A stretch of 64,000 nucleotides of DNA from Legionella feeleii (GTDB lineage Bacteria > Pseudomonadota > Gammaproteobacteria > Legionellales > Legionellaceae), in assembly GCF_001467625.1 (NCBI RefSeq), contig NZ_LNYB01000080.1:277801-341800 (forward strand), in the 5' to 3' direction. The translations under genes were made by a program, and so were the position numbers. This document shows positions 45,534 through 53,176 of the stretch, in pieces. The notes below the pieces were generated by a model. It was not told where the DNA came from. It was given only the letters and a program-made list of their open reading frames with translations, and searched no databases. How positions within the stretch are numbered: the first letter of the stretch is position 1; each line of letters begins with the position of its first letter.

Positions 45534-46604
45534 ATGTACAGTAAGTTAAGCACTTTTTCTGTGTTGCTTTTAACTGCGCTAAACACCACAAATTCGTACG
45601 CTGGGACAGTCGGAAACGTAGAAAAAGAACCAGCATCCCCAGGATATTCGTTGAGTGTGACCCCTTTCTACGGTGCAATTAATGATGAGGGTATCCGAAA
45701 ATTATATTTGGCAAAAACAATTTCTAGCGGAAATAACACAACTTATGTAAAAACGCATTTTCCTGATAACGATTCCAATTGGGGTATTGCTGCTAGTGCG
45801 GGTTATCGCTTCAACCCATTTAATGATGTTGTTTTAAGTTATTCTTATTTATCAACGAGAGGACGAAGGGATGTATACAACACAACAACGCCCGGAGTAC
45901 TCGTTAATACTTTATCGCAGATTGCCAATTTTGGTGCTCAAAACTTAAATGGTGCAGCAGTGGCTTCAGTGAAGACAAAATTCACCTACCAAACAGGTGA
46001 TTTAATAACTCGTCGGTTTTTTAACGCAGAAAATTACGAGAATATTCAATTTTCACGATTTTTTGGTATTAAGGCGGCCTATTTCACCAAACGGTTTGAT
46101 GCTGTTTACGCGGGGACCATAATTCCGAATTTTGTCGGCACTAGCGAGCCTGTTCGAGATGGGATTAATTACAAGTCCCAATATTATGGAATCGGTCCGC
46201 GTATTGGTATGGGTGGGCGATGGTTTTTTAACCGTTATATAAGTCTAGGTGGTGATGTTTCAGCCTCTTTGCTGGTTGGTGCTTATGATAATGAGTGGCG
46301 CGAAACACTGACAACTAATTTTCCTGTAGGTGCCCTGCCTGCAAACGGTATTTATCAATTTAACCAATCAACAGACTCTAACGTTTGGATCGCCCCTGTT
46401 TTAGCAGGTAATATCTCTGTCGCAGGTAATTTTGATATACCCAATAACAGTATCTTCCAAATCGAAGGGGGGATTGGTTCAGAGCAATACTTGCCCCAGT
46501 TAAATGCTGATTCCTATTCACACCCCGAAAATGCAAATAAATTACGTATAAATCAGCATTTTATGGTAAGAAATATTTTTATAAAACTTAGCTATTTTTG
46601 TTAA
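45534..46604 (+). CDS. Legionella_OMP-family pore-forming outer-membrane protein
   Basis: 356 residues with a signal peptide cleaved near SYA-G (residue 23). The mature protein is a beta-barrel with alternating hydrophobic strands. YSLSVTPFYGAIND, WGIAASAGYRFNPFNDVVLSYSYL, and a central RFFGIKAAYFTKRF match the Legionella MOMP-like family as I know it. It ends IKLSYFC: the usual C-terminal aromatic of barrel proteins is followed by Cys, which is odd. It has its own promoter and a strong hairpin after the stop. Confidence 0.85.
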   Translation: MYSKLSTFSVLLLTALNTTNSYAGTVGNVEKEPASPGYSLSVTPFYGAINDEGIRKLYLAKTISSGNNTTYVKTHFPDNDSNWGIAASAGYRFNPFNDVVLSYSYLSTRGRRDVYNTTTPGVLVNTLSQIANFGAQNLNGAAVASVKTKFTYQTGDLITRRFFNAENYENIQFSRFFGIKAAYFTKRFDAVYAGTIIPNFVGTSEPVRDGINYKSQYYGIGPRIGMGGRWFFNRYISLGGDVSASLLVGAYDNEWRETLTTNFPVGALPANGIYQFNQSTDSNVWIAPVLAGNISVAGNFDIPNNSIFQIEGGIGSEQYLPQLNADSYSHPENANKLRINQHFMVRNIFIKLSYFC

Positions 46605-46612
46605 TCATATTT

Positions 46613-46643
46613 GAGCATGGCTTGATTTAAGCGAGCCATGCTC
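46613..46643 (+). terminator. Hairpin after the outer-membrane protein gene
   Basis: Perfect 10-bp arms GAGCATGGCT/AGCCATGCTC, 11-nt loop, 8 bp past the stop codon; followed by CACTTCTTTC. Confidence 0.65.
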
Positions 46644-46741
46644 CACTTCTTTCATAAAACAATAGCGATAAAATTTCTGGGTATCCATTAATGAGTTTTG
46701 CCTATCTGGGTGAAGTGTAGAGTTGTAAAGGAGGTGACACC

Positions 46742-47572
46742 GTGCTTATGAGTCCGTTAGATCAGGCACATCAACGTGACAATGTTGTGGTTATGTACCC
46801 TAAAATTCACCCAACAGCACTTGTTTCGCGTCATGCACAAATTGCGTCAGATGTTGAGATCGGCCCTTACACAATTATCGGTGATCATGTCTGTATCGAT
46901 GAGGGTACCGTTATTGGTGCCCACGTAGTCATTGAGGGTTGGACTGCTATTGGCAAGCGAAACCAGATTTATCATGGTGCAATAGTCGGTAATGTTCCCC
47001 AAGATCTAAAATTTAATGGAGAAAAAAGCAAACTTACTATCGGTGACGACAATATCATTCGTGAATATGCCACGATTAGTCGCGGTACAACTGGTGGTGG
47101 CGGCGAAACCCGTATCGGTAACAATAACTTGATCATGTCTTATGTGCATGTGGCTCATGATGTGCACATAGGGGCTCATAATGTTTTAGCCCATGCTGCA
47201 GGAATTGGTGGTCACGTAATTATGGAAGACTGGGTGACCATTGGTGCTTTGAGTGGCATTCATCAATTTGTCAAACTTGGACGTTTGGCCATGATCGGCG
47301 CTAATAGCATGATAGCGAAAGATGTGCCGCCTTATGCACTTGTAAAAGGTAATCCAGCCAAATTTTATGGGGTTAATTTCACCCGGTTACGACGAAATGA
47401 TTTTACGTCAGAAGAGCGTATGCAAATTCAACGGGCTTATAAAATTCTTTATAACTCGGGGTTAACTTTAAACGAAGCCATTGAAATAATGGAACAGGAG
47501 TTACCTAACAGTGAACATATCGACTATTTGCTACAATTTCTGCGTCATGCCAATCGGGGAATTTACCGTTAA
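46742..47572 (+). CDS. lpxA: UDP-N-acetylglucosamine acyltransferase LpxA
   Basis: 276 residues from GTG46742. Left-handed beta-helix hexapeptide repeats run from about residue 20 (HPTALVSRHAQIA) to 200; the catalytic His is in MSYVHVAHDVHIG (HVAHD), and the GIHQF stretch and helical C-terminus are typical. It performs the first step of lipid A synthesis in the cytosol. The start is set by AAAGGAGGTGA 7 nt upstream, a near-perfect complement to 16S rRNA. ATG46793 (MYPKIHPTAL) would match the usual length but has no ribosome-binding site. Unusual N-terminal extension of 17 residues. Confidence 0.93.
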   Translation: MLMSPLDQAHQRDNVVVMYPKIHPTALVSRHAQIASDVEIGPYTIIGDHVCIDEGTVIGAHVVIEGWTAIGKRNQIYHGAIVGNVPQDLKFNGEKSKLTIGDDNIIREYATISRGTTGGGGETRIGNNNLIMSYVHVAHDVHIGAHNVLAHAAGIGGHVIMEDWVTIGALSGIHQFVKLGRLAMIGANSMIAKDVPPYALVKGNPAKFYGVNFTRLRRNDFTSEERMQIQRAYKILYNSGLTLNEAIEIMEQELPNSEHIDYLLQFLRHANRGIYR

Positions 47573-47582
47573 AAGGATTAAG

Positions 47583-47602
47583 TTTAGGCTCACGAGCCTA
47601 AA
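47583..47602 (+). promoter_or_regulatory. Hairpin between lpxA and lpxD
   Basis: 8-bp arms TTTAGGCT/AGCCTAAA with loop CACG, ending 12 nt before the lpxD ATG and partly covering its weak ribosome-binding site. It could tune lpxD translation; there is no U-tract. Confidence 0.55.
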
Positions 47603-47614
47603 GAGAATTAGTCT

Positions 47615-48640
47615 ATGAGAGTTACCAAAGTGGATGTAAAGTGTAAGCCTTTAAGTCTTCAGGAGTTGGCAACAATTTCTGGTGCACAGCTTTATAGAAA
47701 TGTAAGTGAAGATTTATTTCTAGTTCAAGGACTAGCCTCACTTGCTGAAGCCGATAAAACACAATTGTGCGTCCTCCATCATAAAAAATACCTTGGTGCT
47801 TTAAAAAAATCAGGGGCAGGGGCCTGTATTATTGCACCCACTTATGTTGATTCAGCCCCAAAGAATATGCATTTGCTTGTGCATGAGAACCCTTATAAAG
47901 CTTACGCTCTGATTGCACAGGCACTTTATTCTCCTAATGATGAAAAAAAAGGCTTTATCTCGGAGAAGGCCCACATTTCTTCTACTGCCATAATTGGCGA
48001 GGGATGTAGAATTGAGCCTGGTGCTTATATTGGTGAGCAAGTGATTATTGGCAAAGGTTCTAAAATAGGGGTAAATACTTTTATTGGTGAACGAGTTGTA
48101 ATCGGTGAGGACTGCCTGATCGAAAATAATGTCAGTATTAGTCATGCCATTATTGGAAATAAAACCATTATTTATCCTGGAGCTAGAATTGGGCAAGATG
48201 GTTTTGGTTTTGCTAGTGATAAAGAGGGCCATTATAAGATCCCTCATTTAGGCCGAGTTATTATTGGTGATGACGTTGAAATAGGCGCAAATACTTGCAT
48301 TGATCGTGGTTCTCTCAATGATACAGTCATTGAGGACCTATGTAGAATCGATAATTTGGTTCAAATTGGACACAATGTCAAAGTTGGTAAAGGTTCTGTT
48401 TTAGTTGCTCAGGTTGGTGTTGCTGGTAGTACAGAGTTGGGAAAATTCGTGGCCTTAGCTGGTCAGGTTGGGGTTATTGGTCATTTGAAAGTAGGTGATG
48501 GGGCAATGGTTTTCGCAAAAAGTGCTGTATTCAAAAATGTTCAGCCGGGAGCAAAAATGGCGGGTTATCCTGCTGTACCTTTGTGGAGTTGGCACCGACA
48601 AGTCGCCTATTTAAAGAAAATCTTAAGACCTAAGAAATAA
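47615..48640 (+). CDS. lpxD: UDP-3-O-acylglucosamine N-acyltransferase LpxD
   Basis: 341 residues. The N-terminal uridine-binding domain has LSLQELATISGAQL. The beta-helix of hexapeptide repeats follows, with the catalytic His in IDNLVQIGHNVKVG and the GQDGFGFA loop. It adds the second acyl chain in lipid A synthesis. It follows lpxA by 42 bp; fabZ and lpxB, often in this cluster, are absent here. Confidence 0.96.
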   Translation: MRVTKVDVKCKPLSLQELATISGAQLYRNVSEDLFLVQGLASLAEADKTQLCVLHHKKYLGALKKSGAGACIIAPTYVDSAPKNMHLLVHENPYKAYALIAQALYSPNDEKKGFISEKAHISSTAIIGEGCRIEPGAYIGEQVIIGKGSKIGVNTFIGERVVIGEDCLIENNVSISHAIIGNKTIIYPGARIGQDGFGFASDKEGHYKIPHLGRVIIGDDVEIGANTCIDRGSLNDTVIEDLCRIDNLVQIGHNVKVGKGSVLVAQVGVAGSTELGKFVALAGQVGVIGHLKVGDGAMVFAKSAVFKNVQPGAKMAGYPAVPLWSWHRQVAYLKKILRPKK

Positions 48641-48705
48641 CAGGGTGATAATTACATTAAAAATTATTGTTTAAATTGAAAACCATAGGATTAGAGCCAA
48701 AAAGA

Positions 48706-49548
48706 ATGATTGAAATAGGAAATAAACTAAATCAATTACCTGTAAGTTGGGCCGGGCGGTTTCTTTATTATTTCTTGCCCTATAAAAAGGATGTGGTATT
48801 TAAAAATATTGATTTAGTATTTCAGGCCAGTATGGGGAAACGAGAAAAAAAACGTTTTGCAATGGCCTATTATTCGCATTTTTTTTGTACCTTAAAGGAA
48901 CTGATTTTTTTTTCCTTTACACCAATGAAGCGCATGCAGCAGCGGACGGAGATACGAGGTCTAGAGCATTTTTCAGCGGTCTCTGCGAGAGGGAGGGGCG
49001 TCTTGCTTCTTAGCGCCCATGTAGGTAATTGGGAGATAGCACCTCTTACATCATTTCATGCATTGAAAGCTTTTAACAAACAAATTCACTGTATTCGCAA
49101 AACGTTAAAAAATAGATTTGTAGAAAAAATTTTATTTCAACGTTGTGAAAAGGCTGGTTTTCCTACGATCAAAAATAGCGGCGCCCTAGCCAAAGTACGT
49201 AGGGCGTTGGCAGCCAAGGAAGTTGTACTTTTTTTTATGGATCAACGAGGGCGTGAAACAATAAAAGCAAGAGTTATTGCTGATTTCTTTGGCCACAAAG
49301 CTACTAACTATAGCAGCCTTGCCATTCTGGCAGGATATACAAAAGCACCTGTGGTTCCGGTGGCCTTCTATCGCCTCAAAAATGGCCGGCATGTGGCCGA
49401 ATTTTATCCGGAGGTAAAATGGTTGGATTACTCTGATAAAAGAAAAGCTATCTACTATAATACGCTGGCATATAACCAAGCTTTAGAAAGAATAATCCTG
49501 CAAAACCCTGAACAATGGATCTGGTCTTATAATCGTTGGAAATTATAA
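48706..49548 (+). CDS. Lysophospholipid/lipid A acyltransferase (LpxL/HtrB-like), first copy
   Basis: 280 residues from ATG48706; a TTG start at 48667 is less likely. The HX4E catalytic motif is HVGNWE (H105-E110) in LLLSAHVGNWE, and the second conserved block is FFMDQRGRE. These inner-membrane LPLAT enzymes add secondary acyl chains to lipid A. The N-terminal stretch RFLYYFLPYKKDVVFKNIDLVF matches the LpxL N-terminus, with one membrane-facing helix. It is followed 24 bp later by a paralogue. Confidence 0.88.
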   Translation: MIEIGNKLNQLPVSWAGRFLYYFLPYKKDVVFKNIDLVFQASMGKREKKRFAMAYYSHFFCTLKELIFFSFTPMKRMQQRTEIRGLEHFSAVSARGRGVLLLSAHVGNWEIAPLTSFHALKAFNKQIHCIRKTLKNRFVEKILFQRCEKAGFPTIKNSGALAKVRRALAAKEVVLFFMDQRGRETIKARVIADFFGHKATNYSSLAILAGYTKAPVVPVAFYRLKNGRHVAEFYPEVKWLDYSDKRKAIYYNTLAYNQALERIILQNPEQWIWSYNRWKL

Positions 49549-49572
49549 GAAAATATTCCTCAGGAATTCTAA

Positions 49573-50436
49573 ATGATGGGAATGCTATCAATGCCAGAAA
49601 TACAAAAAAAATTTTGTCAATTACCTATCAACCTTCTCGGCCGTTTTCTTTACTATTTCCTTCCTATCAGAAGAAAAATAGTGAGGCAGAATATAGAGTT
49701 GGTATTTCAAAAAACTCTCTCAAAGGGGGAAAAAAAGCATTTAGCACTGGCGTTTTATTCCCATCTTGTAATGATCATTAAAGAAGTTTTCTTTCTATTT
49801 TCTTTTCAAAGTATTAGCCAATTAAAAAGAAAAGTTGAAATTCGGGGTACAGAATATTTGCTAAAGGCAGCTGAGCTTCAAAAAGGGGTTCTTATACTGA
49901 CGGGGCATTTGGGTAGTTGGGAGTTTACACCTGTTATAGGGCTTCAAACCATTACTGGCTTTAAAGGCCAATTCTATGTTATTCGTAAAAGGATAAAAAA
50001 TAAATTTCTAGAAAATTTTTTGTTTCGACGTTGGCATAAAAATGGTCTGACAGTGATTGACAAAAAAGGGTCTCTTCGAAAAATATATAGGGCGTTGGCA
50101 GCAAACCACGCCGTACTATTTCCGATGGATCAGCATGGGCCTCTTGAGAGCAAGCAGGGAATTGCCGTGGAATTTTTTGCAAAAGAAGCCGGTACATACC
50201 GCAGTTTGGCTTCTTTGGCGCATCGAAGTGGTGCGCCTGTTGTCCCTTCGGTTTGTTACCGCTTGAAGAATGGGAAGCATGTCCTGGAATTCTATCCGCA
50301 ATTGGAATGGTTGCAATATACAGTACCGGAAGAGGCTATCTATTATAATACCCAACTTTATAATCAGATTTTGGAAAAGCTCATTTTGGTTCATCCTGAA
50401 CAGTGGTTATGGTCGCATAGACGCTGGAAACTCTAA
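49573..50436 (+). CDS. Lysophospholipid/lipid A acyltransferase (LpxL/HtrB-like), second copy
   Basis: 287 residues; AGGA lies 8 nt before ATG49573. It is a clear tandem duplicate of the preceding gene, sharing the N-terminus LLGRFLYYFLP, the HX4E site HLGSWE (H112-E117), FPMDQHG, the VVPxxxYRLKNG segment and the end PEQWxWSxxRWKL. Divergence is spread along the length, so the two may differ in acyl-chain or position specificity (inference). Confidence 0.88.
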   Translation: MMGMLSMPEIQKKFCQLPINLLGRFLYYFLPIRRKIVRQNIELVFQKTLSKGEKKHLALAFYSHLVMIIKEVFFLFSFQSISQLKRKVEIRGTEYLLKAAELQKGVLILTGHLGSWEFTPVIGLQTITGFKGQFYVIRKRIKNKFLENFLFRRWHKNGLTVIDKKGSLRKIYRALAANHAVLFPMDQHGPLESKQGIAVEFFAKEAGTYRSLASLAHRSGAPVVPSVCYRLKNGKHVLEFYPQLEWLQYTVPEEAIYYNTQLYNQILEKLILVHPEQWLWSHRRWKL

Positions 50437-50457
50437 TCCAACGCATGTTAGCTGTTC

Positions 50458-51246
50458 TCAATACCAATAATCCTCAATCCAACTAACAGGCAGAACCTTA
50501 CGATACCATTTACCGCTTTTGCCAAGAACTGCTTCATGTGGATTAGGCTTGCCGTGAAAAACAATGACTTTGGCTTCTTTTGGCAATTGTGCCTGCCTAT
50601 AAAAATTGCTGGGAAATGATGGCAGGCAATGACGTTTAAAGCTTTGACACCATCCAGGAGGCCAATAGCTTAATTGATTCTGTTTGGCGATAAACTGAGT
50701 ACAGTACTCTTGTTCATTGCGGACTTTTTTAAGCCCATAAGGAGCCCTTTGCAAGGACTCCAAGAGATCCTGATGTTGGCCTATCGTAAATTTAAATACT
50801 GAAGTATTCCCGGTTCCATCCGATTTATCCCACTCCCTGATGACTAAAAAATCCCCTTCAACTGTAAAAAAATCATCTAAATTGCCCACGATAACAATAT
50901 CTAAATCAAGAAATAAGGTTTCCCCTTCCAAATCATGAAGAGGGTTGGCAAAACAGGTTAACTTTAACCAGCCATGCTGTAAGGTCCATTTCTTCCGTTG
51001 ATCAAAATCAGGAAAACCAACCAGGGGAATTGGTTTTATTTCCACTTCCTGGCGAATATCCCTGCTATCATCCGTTAGACAAATAAAGCGAAAAGGGCGT
51101 CTTAGATTACGCTTAACCATTGAATACAGAACGTTTACATAGTTTGCACTGTATTTCTGCCCCCATTTAATACACAAAATATTAACAGGCTTCATTTTTT
51201 CAGGCCAACAGGTTATGAAAATAATGCTCTTATCGCTTATTTCCAT
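50458..51246 (-). CDS. Glycosyltransferase-like protein with a DXD motif
   Basis: 262 residues. ETLFLDLDIVIVGNLDDFF contains the DXD metal-binding motif, and the arrangement resembles GT8-type retaining transferases, with a C-terminal VIVFHGKPNPHEA block (His and Gly of the second ligand). There is no signal peptide. ATG51246 is kept as the start; ATG51195 (MKPVNILCIKWG) would give a more typical N-terminus. It is opposite to its neighbours and probably acts on LPS or glycans. Confidence 0.75.
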   Translation of the reverse strand: MEISDKSIIFITCWPEKMKPVNILCIKWGQKYSANYVNVLYSMVKRNLRRPFRFICLTDDSRDIRQEVEIKPIPLVGFPDFDQRKKWTLQHGWLKLTCFANPLHDLEGETLFLDLDIVIVGNLDDFFTVEGDFLVIREWDKSDGTGNTSVFKFTIGQHQDLLESLQRAPYGLKKVRNEQEYCTQFIAKQNQLSYWPPGWCQSFKRHCLPSFPSNFYRQAQLPKEAKVIVFHGKPNPHEAVLGKSGKWYRKVLPVSWIEDYWY

Positions 51247-51349
51247 TGATTAGGCAAGTGCAAACACCTATTTAAAATATTTACTTGCCGGAACGAAGGT
51301 GCAATTATGAGGGCCAAAATCAGTCTGTTTTATTTATAAATGTTTGCCA

Positions 51350-52078
51350 ATGATGAGTGTGCAGTACGCCGATCCCCTGATGATGAAACAATCTAACGCT
51401 AGAATCCTGGTGTGTGAGGAGTTTGTCGATAAAATAGACCCCCTTTGGTTTCAGCCCTCTTTTTGGGGTAAAGATGCCTTGCCGATAATGGCTGGTGGAA
51501 GGGGTATGGCGTGGTTTATTGCGCGACCAGAAGGTGATTGGGTTTTACGCCTCTATGGTCGTGGCGGATTAGTAGTGCATATTACCAGGAGAGCCCATTT
51601 TTTTCTTAATCAGTATTTCGTTCGCGCTTTTCGTGAGTTTCGTCTTCTAACCAAACTTCATCAAGCAGGTCTGAACGTACCTAGGCCAATTGCAGCAGCC
51701 TATCGGAAAGTGGCCTATGGCTGGTATCACGCTGAAATTATTATTGAGCGTGTTCCTCACGCCTACTCTTTTGCTCAACATTTAGGAAGCTCTAACGAGA
51801 AATTATGGTTTGAACTAGGCCGTCTTATTCGCCAGTTCCATGACTATGGTGTTTATCACGCCGATTTAAATTGCCATAACATTTTGATTTCAGAATCAGG
51901 CGTTTATTTAATTGATTTTGATAAGGGCCGATTTAGGAGGGGGCAGTCATGGAAAAAAAGTAATTTGCAACGACTAAGACACTCGATTGAGAAATTATCA
52001 AACACGGATTTAAATCATTCGCCTCGGCTAAGAAGTCTCTGGCAAATATTACTTTCAGGCTATGACGCTGGTGAGTGA
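51350..52078 (+). CDS. kdkA: 3-deoxy-D-manno-octulosonic acid kinase (KdkA-like)
   Basis: 242 residues from ATG51350; the real start may be one of the downstream Met codons. The catalytic loop YHADLNCHNIL (D172, N177) and LIDFDKGR (D189) belong to the Kdo-kinase/WaaP family. WVLRLYGRGGLV in the N-terminal lobe and RAFREFRLLTKLHQAGLNVPRPIAA match KdkA. It phosphorylates the first Kdo residue of lipid A-Kdo. It completes a group of lipid A genes (lpxA, lpxD, two LpxL-like). Confidence 0.87.
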   Translation: MMSVQYADPLMMKQSNARILVCEEFVDKIDPLWFQPSFWGKDALPIMAGGRGMAWFIARPEGDWVLRLYGRGGLVVHITRRAHFFLNQYFVRAFREFRLLTKLHQAGLNVPRPIAAAYRKVAYGWYHAEIIIERVPHAYSFAQHLGSSNEKLWFELGRLIRQFHDYGVYHADLNCHNILISESGVYLIDFDKGRFRRGQSWKKSNLQRLRHSIEKLSNTDLNHSPRLRSLWQILLSGYDAGE

Positions 52079-52223
52079 GGTTTTATTCAATAAACTCGTT
52101 AACAGCGATCCCTTTAAGCGATTTTGCATGCCAATTTTTTTTGCCCTAACAGGAACCTGCCTGTTAGTTAAGAGAAAAGGGGAGAGAGATGAATTATTGG
52201 TCTTTATGTAGTAAAGATAAGAT

Positions 52224-52316
52224 AAAAAAAAAGCCGCGTCCTTGCGGCGAAGCACGTCCAGTGTGCTGGTCCATTTAATCGACATCCTGTCAGACTGTCC
52301 ATGTCGTTCCCTATGT
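52224..52316 (-). ncRNA. RsmY/RsmZ-type CsrA-sequestering small RNA
   Basis: About 93 nt on the minus strand. It contains six GGA motifs in 90 nt. The outer stem CGACAT/ATGTCG holds one region, the hairpin AGCAC-ACTGGAC-GTGCT shows GGA in its loop, and the terminator stem GCCGC/GCGGC has the hexaloop AAGGAC before nine U residues. Such loops with GGA are the binding sites for CsrA dimers. A promoter and a LetA-box palindrome lie upstream. The exact 5' end is inferred from the -10 box. Which of rsmX/Y/Z it is cannot be decided here. Confidence 0.87.
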
Positions 52317-52322
52317 GTTCAT

Positions 52323-52351
52323 AGTATAGGCGCGTCCCGAGAGGATGTCAT
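52323..52351 (-). promoter_or_regulatory. Promoter of the Rsm-type RNA
   Basis: On the minus strand, -35 ATGACA (52351-52346) and -10 TATACT (52328-52323) are 17 bp apart, placing the transcript start near 52316. Confidence 0.8.
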
Positions 52352-52372
52352 GGTGGAATTTGCTGGGTGGTT

Positions 52373-52390
52373 TGTAAGAAATATCTTAAA
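52373..52390. promoter_or_regulatory. LetA/GacA-type upstream activating box
   Basis: The plus strand reads TGTAAG-AAATAT-CTTAAA, against GacA-box consensus TGTAAG-N6-CTTACA and Legionella LetA box TNAGAAATTTCTNA (one central mismatch). Its centre is about 65 bp upstream of the RNA start, the usual position for GacA-family activation. Confidence 0.85.
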
Positions 52391-52432
52391 GAAATAACGG
52401 TATTATCTGTATGTTCTTTAATTCCGGGTTCT

Positions 52433-53071
52433 TTATGGGGATGGACCTTTGCGCTTGGTGTATTCCACATCTGCCGAATTCGCATACCCTCCAAAAGATC
52501 GTAAACAGTTCAATAAGGGAGCAAAAAAGCGTAATCCTTTTGAATAACAGGAAGACGGTTCTTCTTCCTGGGCGTGTTCAAGAGGCTTCTTCCCGGATGG
52601 TTGGTAAAGAGATTCTTCTATTGGGGCAAGGTGATGGTAGCTATGTTCAACCGGCGCTTCAACAACAGGCTCGGGAGAGAGCAGATTCACAATTTGCTCT
52701 GCTGTCCAAAAAGCCCCGGATAAAGCCAATATAGGAATTGATAATACCGTGACCAAGGCTCCAACGACGACCCCGAATGCGGCTACTGGTAGCACTGTTA
52801 AGGGAATAAATAGCAGCGTTAAGCCCAGGGAAGTAAACAAAGGGGTATTTCCTAGTTTTCTAAATTCCTCTATAGAGATAGGCACTGTCGGGAAAAGCCA
52901 GTCAGTAATTTTTTCCGAGAGGTAAGAGCCTGATACAATAGAGCCACCTAAAACAAGCAATGGCGAAAAGAGAATTACAGCCGCAAGTGTAAGAGCAATC
53001 AGTGCAAAGCTCATCAGTGCAGCAACAGGAAGAAACAGAACTGTTAACAAAGCAATAAAGACACTCTTCAT
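52433..53071 (-). CDS. Hypothetical membrane protein
   Basis: 212 residues, unrecognised. The first 125 residues hold about four hydrophobic stretches (1-45 as two helices, 80-125 as two), with a short polar loop between. The C-terminal 85 residues are polar and acidic (EHAQEEEPSS) and then basic. The arrangement of paired hydrophobic hairpins followed by a charged tail is seen in several Dot/Icm effectors, but no motif proves this. Its end lies next to the LetA box. Confidence 0.6.
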   Translation of the reverse strand: MKSVFIALLTVLFLPVAALMSFALIALTLAAVILFSPLLVLGGSIVSGSYLSEKITDWLFPTVPISIEEFRKLGNTPLFTSLGLTLLFIPLTVLPVAAFGVVVGALVTVLSIPILALSGAFWTAEQIVNLLSPEPVVEAPVEHSYHHLAPIEESLYQPSGKKPLEHAQEEEPSSCYSKGLRFFAPLLNCLRSFGGYANSADVEYTKRKGPSP

Positions 53072-53176
53072 CGTTTATCTGGCGGTCGTTAAACTAATTG
53101 TGCAATATGATATCATATTCTGTGTTCAAAAGAGAGCTGCTCTATAAGGCAGGACAGCCCCAGGAAATCTTGTTCG

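Noticed and set aside
52079..52285. Minus-strand ORF of 76 codons overlapping the small RNA
   Set aside because: It spans the terminator of the RNA; the GGA/loop structure and promoter explain the sequence better than a protein.
52411..52734. Plus-strand ORF of 107 codons beside the Rsm RNA
   Set aside because: It runs antisense through the 212-residue minus-strand protein, has no ribosome-binding site and looks like a shadow frame.
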